Shown one piece after another: positions 9,129-18,081 of a stretch of 64,000 bases of DNA; the stretch's first letter is position 1, and each line of letters opens with the position of its first letter. Below the pieces are notes generated by a model. The model saw only the letters and a program-made list of their open reading frames with translations, made no database searches and was not told the DNA's origin. Location: assembly GCF_048265165.1 (NCBI RefSeq), contig NZ_JBLXCD010000002.1, positions 124,001-188,000 on the forward strand, in the 5' to 3' direction. A program made the translations under genes and the position numbers. This DNA comes from Oceanospirillum sp048265165 (GTDB lineage: Bacteria > Pseudomonadota > Gammaproteobacteria > Pseudomonadales > Halomonadaceae).

Positions 9129-9323
9129 TTATGGGACAACTCATGCGGTACAAGGCTGCATCGCACTTGTAGAAAACTGTCTATTTTTTGATCAAAAAAG
9201 AAACTCTATTCTCCTGCTTATGTAGCCTCTACTGGCACAACAAGCTTAAAAGCAGTAATCTCTGCAACCTCTGAAAACCCGCACAATTGAAACTGTCTTC
9301 AGCTTGGCAAAACAGGAAGCTCT

Positions 9324-10382
9324 ATGTCTGACATCACAACCCTCACCGACTTTCTCGAAAAAACCGGGGCAAATCTTCGTGTCTTCGATATGGGACGACG
9401 GGTATCCCTGGTGTCTGCTAATACCTTTTCTCGATTTGAGCAATGCGAGATACCTTATCCGCAGCCTTACATGTACCACGCACGACTAGGTGTCCTTTTC
9501 TGGTATCCACAGGCTCCTGAGCAACACTTTATCTGGTTTCTGCAATTCCCGCTGGATGAACAGGGCTTTATTATTCAGGCGGCCCGGGATGACTTTCTAA
9601 AGCGCCTGCTGGAGACCATCGGCCAGAACGCGAAAGACCTGTCAGACGAGGAGAATCAGCAGGCCCAGAACCTGATGAAGGACAACCCTCTGGCCTTCAC
9701 ACCTGATCAGGAAAGAATCGCCATATTTAATGCCAAAGCCAAGCTGGCATTGGGTCAGCCCGCTTCCCGCTTCCACGATCAGGCGGAAGAATATTTCACC
9801 GGCCAGCGGGAAATGGACAACTGGGAAGATGTTGGCCTTCAGGGTATTGCAGACTTTACCGTTCGTCTGGAAAAGCAGGATAACGCCGGTGACCTGACGA
9901 AACACATCGAATCTTTCCCGGATATCCCCTTCAGTGCACTTTGTCGCTGCCTGGAAAACGAAGCCATTGATCATAAACTGGCCGCAGCCATTTGTGAGAG
10001 GGCGGAACAACTGATTGCTGATCCTGAAGCCGACCGACTGACCCTGGCCGCAGCGATTCGGGGAGTGGGCCACAGTCAGGCTAAGGGCCTTCGTGACGGA
10101 CTAATCCGAAACGTGCTGGAAAGCAGTCATAGTGAGGATATTGAGATACTGACGGTCATTGCTGCCCGCGCCTGGGAGTCATTGGAAAGCCCGGCACTGC
10201 TAAAGCCTTATCTTGAAAAGCTGGCCATCTGCTCTGCCGGTGACCAGGCCTTTGTTAAAATCGTCAGGGATCTGATATTTGTTCCCGGCCTGCGTACACT
10301 GATAATTGCTCAATTCAGAGACCCAGAGCGCAGTGAAGCCCTGAGCAATGCCATCGGCCTGCTGATGGGCCAGGATAGTTAA
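9324..10382 (+). CDS. DUF3549 family protein
   Basis: This 352-residue soluble protein matches the DUF3549 family, which is widespread in marine gammaproteobacteria. It starts MSDITTLTDFLEKTGANLRVFDMGRR and carries the family's FWYPQAPEQHFIWFLQFPLDEQG-type strand region (about 60-85). The C-terminal two thirds are helical, repeat-like and acidic. No function is established, and I see no catalytic motif, membrane segment or signal peptide. It is transcribed alone and ends in a strong terminator. Confidence 0.75.
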   Translation: MSDITTLTDFLEKTGANLRVFDMGRRVSLVSANTFSRFEQCEIPYPQPYMYHARLGVLFWYPQAPEQHFIWFLQFPLDEQGFIIQAARDDFLKRLLETIGQNAKDLSDEENQQAQNLMKDNPLAFTPDQERIAIFNAKAKLALGQPASRFHDQAEEYFTGQREMDNWEDVGLQGIADFTVRLEKQDNAGDLTKHIESFPDIPFSALCRCLENEAIDHKLAAAICERAEQLIADPEADRLTLAAAIRGVGHSQAKGLRDGLIRNVLESSHSEDIEILTVIAARAWESLESPALLKPYLEKLAICSAGDQAFVKIVRDLIFVPGLRTLIIAQFRDPERSEALSNAIGLLMGQDS

Positions 10383-10412
10383 AATCCTGCAGGTCTCGTC
10401 AAAAAGTCCAAT

Positions 10413-10450
10413 AAAAAAGCCGTTCTCTTTTAACAGAACGGCTTTTTATT
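10413..10450. terminator. Terminator between the DUF3549 gene and the CoA-transferase gene
   Basis: A 13-bp stem (AAAAAGCCGTTCT / AGAACGGCTTTTT) with an 8-base loop has an A tract before it and a T tract after it. It can end both converging transcripts. Confidence 0.9.
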
Positions 10451-10484
10451 CAGGCAGCGGTGAGTTTGTCTTATTAGGGACAGG

Positions 10485-12002
10485 TTACATCTGCCCCTCT
10501 TCTTCGTAACGTTGGTGCCAGCTCAGAGCCTCACCTAAAAGATGAGGTGTGTGCATACCTCTCCCTGAATGCAACGCCCGCTCGAAGTAGTCATGCAATG
10601 CCGGACGGAAATCCGGATGAGCACAATTTTTAATAATCTCCCGGGCCCGCTGGCGGGGTGACAATCCACGTAAATCAGCCAACCCCTGCTCAGTCACGAT
10701 CACTTTGACATCATGTTCCGTATGATCCACGTGGGAAACCATAGGAACAATTGAGGAGATCGCACCGTCTTTGGCTATAGATGGCGAGACAAAAATCGAC
10801 AGATAACCGTTTCGGGCAAAGTCGCCGGAACCCCCAATACCATTCATCATACGGGTACCCATAATATGGGTAGAATTAACGTTACCGTATATATCGCACT
10901 CGATCATACCGTTCATGGCGATAATCCCGAGACGGCGCGCCAGCTCAGGATGATTGCTGATATCCTGCTGACGCAGAATGATCTTGTCCCGATAAAGATC
11001 AATATTCTCATCAAACTCTTTAATGCCCTCAGGACTCAGCGAAAAAGCCGTCGCAGATGCCACACTCAAGGTGCCTGATTTCAGCATTTTCAACATGCCA
11101 TCCTGAATCACTTCAGTAAAAGCTGTCAGGTTTTTAAACGGCCCAGCATCCAATCCCTCAAGAACCGCATTTGGAATATTACCGACACCGGACTGAATCG
11201 GCAGCAGCTCTTTTGGCAGGCGACCCAGTTCAATTTCACGCTCGAAAAAATCTAGAATATGCTGAGCAATCTTCTGAGAAGTCTCATCCGAGGCTTTGAA
11301 TGGAGAGTTACGGTCGGCAGCATTACTTTCAACCACCGCAATCACCTTTTCCGGAGGGCATTCAAAATAAAACTCTCCGATACGGTCTGAAGGGTCCGTC
11401 AGCATAATGGGTTTTCGATGTGGCGGAAGAGCTGTGCCGTAGTAAACATCATGCATCCCTTCCAGCTTGATATTCTGTTGGCTGTTAACTTCCAGAATGA
11501 TCTTATCTGCCTGCTCAATCCAGGTTTTGTTATTACCGATGGAGGAGGAAGGAATCAGACTGCCATCTTCGCGGATACCTGCCACTTCAATCAGTGCAAT
11601 ATCCATCTTGCCGAGAAACCCGGACCAGGCGTACTGGGAAACTTCAGACAGATGCAGATCCACATAATCCATAGTCCCGTTGTTGATGCGTTGCCGACAA
11701 ATCGGGTCGCTCTGAAAGGGAAGGCGCATCTCAATACCATCAACCTCAGCCAGAACACCATCCAGCTCAGGCGCAGTGGAAGCACCTGTCCAAACATTGA
11801 TACGAAAGGGCTCACTGCCTTCACAGGCGTTCAGCTTGCGGATACGCTCAGCCAGAGCCCCGGGCACGGCTTTCGGGTAGCCGGCACCGGTAAAGCCACT
11901 CATGCCAACATTAGCACCGGCGGGTATCAGCTCTGCAGCCTTCTCGGCAGACATCAGGCGCTGTTTCAAAGTCGGACAGAGAATTCTGGCGTTAGCTGAC
12001 AT
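10485..12002 (-). CDS. Succinate/acetate-type CoA-transferase (acetyl-CoA hydrolase/transferase family)
   Basis: This 505-residue protein belongs to the acetyl-CoA hydrolase/transferase family. It has GMSGFTGAGYPK near the start, SGVGNIPNAVLEGL at about 271-284 and a candidate catalytic glutamate E297 in FTEVIQDG. Close relatives (AarC, ScpC/YgfH type) move CoA between succinate and acetate or propionate, linking acetate metabolism to the TCA cycle. The exact substrate pair is not fixed by the sequence. The upstream region (12131-12179) has TTTAGAC-type sites resembling those in front of the other CoA-transferase at 42.5 kb. Transcribed alone. Confidence 0.85.
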   Translation of the reverse strand: MSANARILCPTLKQRLMSAEKAAELIPAGANVGMSGFTGAGYPKAVPGALAERIRKLNACEGSEPFRINVWTGASTAPELDGVLAEVDGIEMRLPFQSDPICRQRINNGTMDYVDLHLSEVSQYAWSGFLGKMDIALIEVAGIREDGSLIPSSSIGNNKTWIEQADKIILEVNSQQNIKLEGMHDVYYGTALPPHRKPIMLTDPSDRIGEFYFECPPEKVIAVVESNAADRNSPFKASDETSQKIAQHILDFFEREIELGRLPKELLPIQSGVGNIPNAVLEGLDAGPFKNLTAFTEVIQDGMLKMLKSGTLSVASATAFSLSPEGIKEFDENIDLYRDKIILRQQDISNHPELARRLGIIAMNGMIECDIYGNVNSTHIMGTRMMNGIGGSGDFARNGYLSIFVSPSIAKDGAISSIVPMVSHVDHTEHDVKVIVTEQGLADLRGLSPRQRAREIIKNCAHPDFRPALHDYFERALHSGRGMHTPHLLGEALSWHQRYEEEGQM

Positions 12003-12130
12003 GGTGTTTTCTCACTTACTATCGAGTCAGGTTTTGCCTGCAACAGAAGGTTGCTAAGCTATTTTACGAGGCAGGAATTTTAGCAGCATTTAATTCTATA
12101 TTTAGAAATAATTGCAGAAAAAAGCTACAC

Positions 12131-12179
12131 ATTTAGTCTAAATAGATAGTTTTATCTGCAACTTATCGACATTTAGACA
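12131..12179. promoter_or_regulatory. TTTAGAC-type inverted sites upstream of the CoA-transferase
   Basis: ATTTAGTCTAAAT, a 13-base palindrome, lies at 12131-12143, and ATTTAGACA at 12171-12179. The same half-site TGTCTAAA/TTTAGACA flanks the start of the sigma-54-linked CoA-transferase region at 42253-42307. I found no clear sigma-54 -24/-12 pair here. The gap 12003-12432 otherwise holds only the terminator of the peroxiredoxin gene. Confidence 0.35.
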
Positions 12180-12328
12180 CAATCCAGAAATCCAATCAAT
12201 CAGAAGGTAGACACGTATTTCAAAGCATTATCTTCCGGGGATAGCGCCTGTTCCTCTCCAAACTGCCGGCACCTTTATAACACGTATCATTTGAGAACTA
12301 TTTAGCAAATAGCGCCTTATACGCAGGT

Positions 12329-12369
12329 AAAAAAAAAGCCGTCAGAGTCACCTTACGGTCAACCCTGAC
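12329..12369 (-). terminator. Terminator of the peroxiredoxin-glutaredoxin gene
   Basis: On the minus strand, GTCAGGGT pairs with ACTCTGAC (one G-T pair) and is followed by GGC and nine Ts. It lies 64 bases after the gene's stop codon. Confidence 0.8.
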
Positions 12370-12432
12370 AGCTCTATTCTGTGCTCAACGACCGGTTTAA
12401 ACGTCAATAAACCGAACGCTGATTAATCACCC

Positions 12433-13173
12433 TTAAGCCTGCTGGCTTAACCAGGCTTCCAGTTCATCAGCACCACCAATATGCTCACCCTCAATAAAGA
12501 TCTGAGGCGTCGTTCCCTGACCTGATATCGCATTCAGAGTTGCCAGACTAATACCATGGCTACCAACGGTGATCTCTTCAAACTTCATGCCTTGCGCTTT
12601 AAGCGCATTCTTTGCACGAGTACAGTGGCTGCAGCCTGGCTTACCAATCAAAGTCACACGCTTAGGCGCCGCAGCATCCGGTGCAAGATAGTTCAGCATG
12701 GTGTCGGCATCAGAAACTTCAAACGGGTCACCCGGCACATCTGGCTCAATGAACATTTTCTCAACAACACCATCACGAACCAGCATAGAGTAGCGCCAGC
12801 TACGATCACCGAAGCCCAGATCAGCTTTATTAACCAACATTCCCATGCCTCGGCTGAAATCACCATTACCATCCGGCAACATAGTGATATTCTCAGCATT
12901 CTGATCGCCAGCCCAAGCATCCATTACAAACGGATCATTCACTGACAGGCAGATAATGTCGTCAATACCCTGGGACTTAAAGACCGGAGCCAGCTCATTA
13001 TAACGTGGCAGGTGAGTACTGGAGCAGGTTGGGGTAAAAGCACCCGGCAAAGCAAACAGAATAATATTTTTACCTTTGAACAGGTCATCCGTTGTTAACT
13101 GAACCCACTCATTATCAACGCGTGTATTAAAAACAACCTGTGGAACCTTCTGGCCTTCACGATTCTCTAACAT
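12433..13173 (-). CDS. Peroxiredoxin-glutaredoxin fusion (hybrid Prx5)
   Basis: Residues 1-165 form a Prx5-type peroxiredoxin with the peroxidatic cysteine C50 in PGAFTPTCSSTH. Residues 170-246 form a glutaredoxin with the active site C181-S-H-C184 (GKPGCSHC) and the cis-proline motif GTTPQIF. Such fusions reduce hydrogen peroxide and alkyl peroxides using glutathione, the glutaredoxin half recycling the peroxidase half within one protein; the family is known from Haemophilus and many marine bacteria. I chose the ATG at 13173, because the GGGG ribosome site lies between it and a further upstream ATG at 13191. Cytoplasmic, transcribed alone. Confidence 0.92.
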   Translation of the reverse strand: MLENREGQKVPQVVFNTRVDNEWVQLTTDDLFKGKNIILFALPGAFTPTCSSTHLPRYNELAPVFKSQGIDDIICLSVNDPFVMDAWAGDQNAENITMLPDGNGDFSRGMGMLVNKADLGFGDRSWRYSMLVRDGVVEKMFIEPDVPGDPFEVSDADTMLNYLAPDAAAPKRVTLIGKPGCSHCTRAKNALKAQGMKFEEITVGSHGISLATLNAISGQGTTPQIFIEGEHIGGADELEAWLSQQA

Positions 13174-13520
13174 GGTATATATCCCCTTCAATTCAGATAA
13201 ACCAACGTCCGGCTTTCAGATATCGGTTATGGTGGGCTGAAAGCCCTCTGGTATATGTTTGACAGTATTCAGGTTAACAGTCGGTTTCACCGCTGTCTTT
13301 GATGGGATCACTATATCGCCCCTCTTTTAATCGATAAAATATAACTTTCATATCATAACAATAGGTGGAACCTATCAAGGTCGATGCCCGATGCATTTTT
13401 CATAGACATCAACCTGTCACCTTATTGTGATCAACCATCAGCCATGCTATCTATAGGTAGACGGTCCAAGCCGATTTATTACCATTTATTAACCAACGCT
13501 AATCTAAAGAGATACTCACT

Positions 13521-13664
13521 ATGAAAACATTCATTATTAAGACCATGACGACCAAACCTATGATGCGCAATATTATGACCACCACTGCAGATAACCTATC
13601 GCGACCAGAACCCTTGCTTCAGAATCAGGAACATCATCATGCTGCCTCAGAATCCGTCTGCTAA
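13521..13664 (+). CDS. Small 47-residue protein, overlapping the next gene
   Basis: An ATG at 13521 with AAAGAG ten bases upstream opens a 47-codon frame that ends inside the next gene, overlapping it by 26 bases. The peptide is basic and unusually rich in methionine and threonine (MKTFIIKTMTTKPMMRNIM at the start), then polar with a HHH stretch. I do not recognise it. It could be a translated partner coupled to the downstream gene, a leader peptide, or chance. The preceding gap (13174-13520) shows no other feature that I can support. Confidence 0.35.
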   Translation: MKTFIIKTMTTKPMMRNIMTTTADNLSRPEPLLQNQEHHHAASESVC

Positions 13665-14502
13665 TCCGTTTGAATTTGCATCACCATCATATCTGACCTC
13701 TGCCCTCTTTGACCTGGGCGACTGCTTTGGCAACCTCTGCCGACTACCGCTTCAAAGCGCCGTAAAACTCTTCGGTTCTTACTCATCCGACAACCGCTCC
13801 GAATCGACTTCTGACAGCGCGCGCCAACGACTACCGATTCCACCATCACGCTTTCTTGCTCAGCAGTTGAAAACCAATATTCCTTTTGCGGTGAGCCGTG
13901 AATGGAAAAACCAGGTCTGGAGTTATCAGCTTTCCCTGCACACGTCCTATACCGGACCTGATAGCCATGCACTGCATCGTCACCTGTCTGCCCGCAGCCT
14001 GACAAGCATTCCAACGGAACAGAAGGACAGCGTGCAGGACTGGCTCTACTTCGCCAGCCCCCTTGACCACCTCACCAGACTCCACTGGCAGCTACTTACG
14101 ACAGAAGAGCTGAAACAACAACGCCTGCTGAATCTGACTTTCTGGCTGAAGCAAAAACTTAACCAGGGCAGCCTGATTAATAATCTGCTACTAACCCCTC
14201 TGACTGACCTACCCCTGGGGGACGGATTAAATCTGCAGCCAGCCCGCAGTTTCGCACGGGTTGGAAAACAGTCACTACCTGACCAGCAGCGCCTTCCATC
14301 CCTGCACTTTGCAATCTTTCGCCAACACAGGTTAACTGAAGGTTATGGCCTACAGCCATCAGAGCTATTTGCTGCTCAGGAAAAACTGGCAGCCCAGTCG
14401 TCTGTATTGGCTTCAGACCAGGCTCTGCTAATTCTCGATTACCGGCAGTGTTCAAAGATTCTGGAGCTTCTAGAAAAAGCACTTCTCTTAAAAAACAGCT
14501 AG
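13639..14502 (+). CDS. Hypothetical protein, 287 residues
   Basis: I do not recognise the family. The protein has no signal peptide or clear membrane helix. It begins MLPQNPSANPFEFASPSYLT, is rich in leucine, serine and glutamine, and is probably soluble and largely helical in its second half. The ATG at 13639 has AGGA upstream. It overlaps the 47-residue frame before it, and trxC follows 89 bases later on the same strand, so the two might share a transcript, but nothing shows a functional tie. Confidence 0.55.
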   Translation: MLPQNPSANPFEFASPSYLTSALFDLGDCFGNLCRLPLQSAVKLFGSYSSDNRSESTSDSARQRLPIPPSRFLAQQLKTNIPFAVSREWKNQVWSYQLSLHTSYTGPDSHALHRHLSARSLTSIPTEQKDSVQDWLYFASPLDHLTRLHWQLLTTEELKQQRLLNLTFWLKQKLNQGSLINNLLLTPLTDLPLGDGLNLQPARSFARVGKQSLPDQQRLPSLHFAIFRQHRLTEGYGLQPSELFAAQEKLAAQSSVLASDQALLILDYRQCSKILELLEKALLLKNS

Positions 14503-14591
14503 GCTTCAGGCTATACAATTGCGGCGGTTGAAAACCCTTTGACCGCCCTTATATAAGATTTAACTAACAAATCTTAGCAATGGAAATCATC

Positions 14592-15032
14592 ATGTCTGAG
14601 CAACCAATATCTCACGTTGTCTGTCCTCACTGCAGTGCCGTGAACCGCATCCCTGATAACAGGCTGGCTGATAAGCCCAATTGTGGTAAATGTAAGCAAG
14701 CTTTGTTTACCGGAGAGCCACAAAATCTGACTCAATCAACAATGGCTAAAGTGATTGCCAACTCTGACTTGCCGGTTGTTGTGGATTTCTGGGCACCCTG
14801 GTGCGGCCCTTGCCAAATGATGGGGCCGATGTTCTCTCAAATGGCATCCGAGCTTGAGCCTAATGTCAGAATGGCGAAAGTAAATACTGAGCAGGAGCAG
14901 CAACTGGGTGCTCAGTTTGGCATCCGAAGCATTCCGACATTAGCGATCTTTAAAGGTGGAAAGGAGGTTGCCCGACAGTCAGGCGTCATGCAGCCCGCTC
15001 AGCTGAAAGCCTGGATTCAGGCCAACAGCTAA
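14592..15032 (+). CDS. trxC: Thioredoxin 2 (TrxC)
   Basis: The 146-residue protein has the TrxC-specific N-terminal zinc ribbon (C11-x2-C14 and C31-x2-C34) followed by a thioredoxin fold with the active site W-C71-G-P-C74. It reduces disulfides in the cytoplasm and typically supports oxidative-stress responses. The start at 14592 (MSEQ) has GGAA six bases upstream; an ATG twelve bases earlier is possible. A strong terminator follows. Confidence 0.95.
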   Translation: MSEQPISHVVCPHCSAVNRIPDNRLADKPNCGKCKQALFTGEPQNLTQSTMAKVIANSDLPVVVDFWAPWCGPCQMMGPMFSQMASELEPNVRMAKVNTEQEQQLGAQFGIRSIPTLAIFKGGKEVARQSGVMQPAQLKAWIQANS

Positions 15033-15081
15033 CGACAGCAAGGTAAGGGATAAGAAGAGTCCAGATTAAACATGACGGAGC

Positions 15082-15110
15082 ACTAAGCAGGAGTGCTTAG
15101 TTCTTTTTTT
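15082..15110 (+). terminator. trxC terminator overlapping the end of the RDD gene
   Basis: The stem ACTAAGCA / TGCTTAGT with a GGAG loop is followed by a run of Ts. The stop codon of the converging RDD gene (15097-15099) lies inside the descending arm, so the two genes share these bases. Confidence 0.85.
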
Positions 15111-15654
15111 TGCCTTGCTTGCGGTTTTCTTTATCAGCCGGCTCTGCAGTAACAGCCTTATCAGCATCAGTAGTATTCAGGCGTGCGATCTCTTTATCAG
15201 AAGGAACATAGACCACCTCTGATTCCGAGAGACTATCTGGCCAGGCCTTTTTCGAACGGGAAAACAGCATCCAGAAATGCCCCAGTCCCAAACAGCTCAG
15301 GGAAAAAGCACCACAGAAAAAGCGTATCAGAGACTGAGTCAGAGAGATCGGTCGACCATCACTGTTCTGGATGCGGATACGCCACGCCTGCATACCTAAG
15401 GTCTGACCGGTGCGACGCCAGAAGAAGGTGAAAAAACCAAAGGTCACCAGAAACAAAACACTCTGGAAACCCGGCCCTGCATGATCATTCATCGCATCAA
15501 CCCCTTCCGCTAAGAAGGGCAGTCGGGCAAAGCCCAGCAGCATCCAGATAGCAACAATGATCAGAAAATCGTACATCATCGCCCCTAATCGGCGAACCAG
15601 TCCCGCCGGGCGGGTATAAGTCTGTTTTGGAAACGGGCGACCATTTGTTGTCAT
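15097..15654 (-). CDS. RDD family membrane protein
   Basis: This 185-residue inner-membrane protein has the RDD-family pattern: a first helix starting GLVRRLGAMMYDFLIIVAIW with the R and D residues that name the family, further helices at about 60-80 and 120-140, and the conserved WRIRI segment between. Its C-terminal 45 residues are charged and cytoplasmic, ending in a lysine cluster. Function of such small RDD proteins is unknown; some relatives affect ion transport. It lies 44 bases downstream of lptG on the same strand and is probably the last gene of the lptF-lptG transcript. Confidence 0.8.
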   Translation of the reverse strand: MTTNGRPFPKQTYTRPAGLVRRLGAMMYDFLIIVAIWMLLGFARLPFLAEGVDAMNDHAGPGFQSVLFLVTFGFFTFFWRRTGQTLGMQAWRIRIQNSDGRPISLTQSLIRFFCGAFSLSCLGLGHFWMLFSRSKKAWPDSLSESEVVYVPSDKEIARLNTTDADKAVTAEPADKENRKQGKKKN

Positions 15655-15698
15655 TTCTCAGCCTTAATATGCATTAAAAGAATAAAACTAAACTGCCT

Positions 15699-16769
15699 CT
15701 AACCGGTTCTTCGAATAAGAAAAACCCCATACAAGGCGCAGCCTATTGTCGGTGTCAGTACAGCCCACACAGGATCGAAACCATACACAACACTGGCAGG
15801 GCCTAAAATATCCTGAACATATTTCACCGCCAGGCCAACGATAACGCCGCTGAAGACACGAGTGCCTGCCGGTGCTGATCGTAGCGGACCAAACACAAAG
15901 GATGCCGCAACCAAAACCAGCGATGACAGTGTTAATGGCAGCAACACTTTCTGCCAGAAAGCCATCTCATGCTCATGTGACTTCAACCCCTGATCCTTGA
16001 GGTATTGGGAGTATCGCCACAAGTCTGACGGTGCCAGATATCGCTGTTCCAGAATAATAACCTTCATCAGCTCCGGCTTTAGGTCGCTGCTCCAGAAAAT
16101 AGAAGGAATTTGTTCATTTACGACCCGGTGAGTGCCAATGTTTGCCTTTACAGCCTGATCCAGTACCCAGCCTTTTTTATCAAAATCATAATGCCCGGAC
16201 TGGGCATAAGTAATCGAAAGCAACTTTTTACCTGCTTCATCAAAGCTGTGGCGCTGTATTCCGGATAGTTTGCCATCCGTCCGGATCGATCTGAAATAAA
16301 AGTAATCATTACCATCCCTGAGCCATACACCCGACTTCCCAGCTGCATTGGTTGTATCCCAACGCTTCATCGTGCGGTAGTTCTGTGCCTCTACCTCTGT
16401 TTTCGGAGAGATAAACTCACCCACAAAAGCCGTTACCATGATAATAAGCAGCATTGGCTTCATCACAGACCAGATAATTCGGGTGATTGAAACCCCTGCT
16501 GCCCGAATGACAGCTAATTCATTATTACTGGCGAGGCTGCCCAAGCCAATCAGGGCGCCGACCATGACCCCCACGGGTACAAGATCATAAAAGCGACGAG
16601 GAGCACTCAACATCACATAATAAAGTGCATTGCTAAGTTGATAACTGTCATTCAGATTATCAAGCTCATTGACCAGCGCCAACATCATATCCAGACCCAG
16701 TAGTAACATCTGAACAATCAGAACCGCTGCAAAAACACTCTTAGCAATATACCGGTCCAGCGTTTTCAT
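15699..16769 (-). CDS. lptG: LPS export ABC transporter permease LptG
   Basis: The 356-residue length and the start MKTLDRYIAKSVFAAVLIV are typical of LptG. Three N-terminal helices, a large periplasmic jellyroll (about 130-265) and three C-terminal helices follow. With LptF and the ATPase LptB it extracts lipopolysaccharide from the inner membrane and passes it to LptC. Its start codon overlaps the lptF stop by four bases (ATGA), indicating translational coupling. Confidence 0.95.
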   Translation of the reverse strand: MKTLDRYIAKSVFAAVLIVQMLLLGLDMMLALVNELDNLNDSYQLSNALYYVMLSAPRRFYDLVPVGVMVGALIGLGSLASNNELAVIRAAGVSITRIIWSVMKPMLLIIMVTAFVGEFISPKTEVEAQNYRTMKRWDTTNAAGKSGVWLRDGNDYFYFRSIRTDGKLSGIQRHSFDEAGKKLLSITYAQSGHYDFDKKGWVLDQAVKANIGTHRVVNEQIPSIFWSSDLKPELMKVIILEQRYLAPSDLWRYSQYLKDQGLKSHEHEMAFWQKVLLPLTLSSLVLVAASFVFGPLRSAPAGTRVFSGVIVGLAVKYVQDILGPASVVYGFDPVWAVLTPTIGCALYGVFLIRRTG

Positions 16770-17875
16770 ACCTCTTGCCCTCTCAGGCCTGAGGACTTAA
16801 ACATATTAGCCACGGGCTCTTTTAGTAACAGATACGCTGCAATCATTAAGAAAACACCATGTACCACCCATAAACCAACTGCAGGATCCAGTTTTCCTTT
16901 CTCAATCATCCCCTGAACAGAGATCAAACCACTCAGATAAAAAATATGTAGAAAGATTGCAGGAAAAAGCTTCGCAAAGCGCCCCTGTCTTGGGCGCACA
17001 TAACTCAAAGGTACCGCAATCATGGTCACAACAATCACCATCAAGGGTAACGATATTCGCCATTGAAAAGCGGCCTGATGCTCAATTTTATCGGAGTTCC
17101 ACACAGCCGATGTTGGCATCTGACGGACTTTATAAGAGATCGTCGTGGCTTTTCTTTCTGACATACGCACGGCATAACGCTCGAACGTCAATAATGAAAA
17201 ATCCCCCAACCCGGCCCGGCCCTCGGTACGGGAACCATTCTCTAAAACCAGGTAACGGCTGCCGGTTGTCGCATCCAGATACTGATAGCCCTGCTCAGCT
17301 TTAAAAACAGCGGTTCGTTTCTGCCCGTCATCATCAGTGACCTCCTGCGACAAAAATACCGTATGCATCCGGGTATTTGAGTCAGTCAACTCTTCCGTAT
17401 AAACCACCTGCCCGCCGGAGAACTCCTGAAAGCGGCCTGGCTTAATCGTGGAAAAATCGACCCGCTGCTTCTGCTCCTCCAGAATCTGAGCAACCCGGGA
17501 CTCACTCCAGGGCGTCAGCCAGAGGCTAAAACTGGCGACAACAGATGCGACAAGCAGGCCTGTCATCAGGGTATAGCTCAGTAATCGATTGGGTGAAAAA
17601 CCGCAAGCCATCAAAACACCCATCTCATTTTCCTGGTAAAGCCGGCCATAGGTCAGCATTACAGACAGAAAAAAACCAAGAGGGAGAATCAACTCCAGCA
17701 CCGAAGGAAACTGCAACAGAAGAAGCGTCCAGAGAAAATCAAGAGACAGGGAGCCTTCCGCAACATCCTGAAAAAGACCAATAAACCGCCCGCCAAGAAT
17801 AATCAGCAGCAAAACGGCAGATACCGCTGTCAGCGTCAGCAGTACCTCTCGGACCAGATAGCGAAACAGGATCAA
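16766..17875 (-). CDS. lptF: LPS export ABC transporter permease LptF
   Basis: The 369-residue protein has the LptF/LptG fold: N-terminal helices beginning ILFRYLVREVLLTL, a periplasmic domain with the KPGRFQEFSG motif (about 144-153), and C-terminal helices. It pairs with LptG in the LPS transporter. The start codon is TTG at 17875, supported by GGAG six bases upstream and by the family N-terminus. It is divergent from pepA, the common gammaproteobacterial arrangement. Confidence 0.95.
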   Translation of the reverse strand: MILFRYLVREVLLTLTAVSAVLLLIILGGRFIGLFQDVAEGSLSLDFLWTLLLLQFPSVLELILPLGFFLSVMLTYGRLYQENEMGVLMACGFSPNRLLSYTLMTGLLVASVVASFSLWLTPWSESRVAQILEEQKQRVDFSTIKPGRFQEFSGGQVVYTEELTDSNTRMHTVFLSQEVTDDDGQKRTAVFKAEQGYQYLDATTGSRYLVLENGSRTEGRAGLGDFSLLTFERYAVRMSERKATTISYKVRQMPTSAVWNSDKIEHQAAFQWRISLPLMVIVVTMIAVPLSYVRPRQGRFAKLFPAIFLHIFYLSGLISVQGMIEKGKLDPAVGLWVVHGVFLMIAAYLLLKEPVANMFKSSGLRGQEV

Positions 17876-18081
17876 AAGATGCTCCTAAGATATGAAACGA
17901 TAAGCCAAAGTGCTTATGTCAGATTCGATAACCTCTTCGGTGATACGTCCATATCACTTTCGGTTACCACAGGCATTGCGTAAACTATCAGCAGTCACCA
18001 TATACTACTGAGTCAAACGGGCAAATTATCTAATAACAGACTGCTTTTGTCTTGCCTGTCATCATTTCAAGTGGGGTTTTT

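Noticed and set aside
9184..9199. T6-GATC-A6 palindrome as an attachment site or origin element
   Set aside because: A single AT-rich palindrome in an intergenic gap is not enough; kept only as part of the DnaA-box region description.
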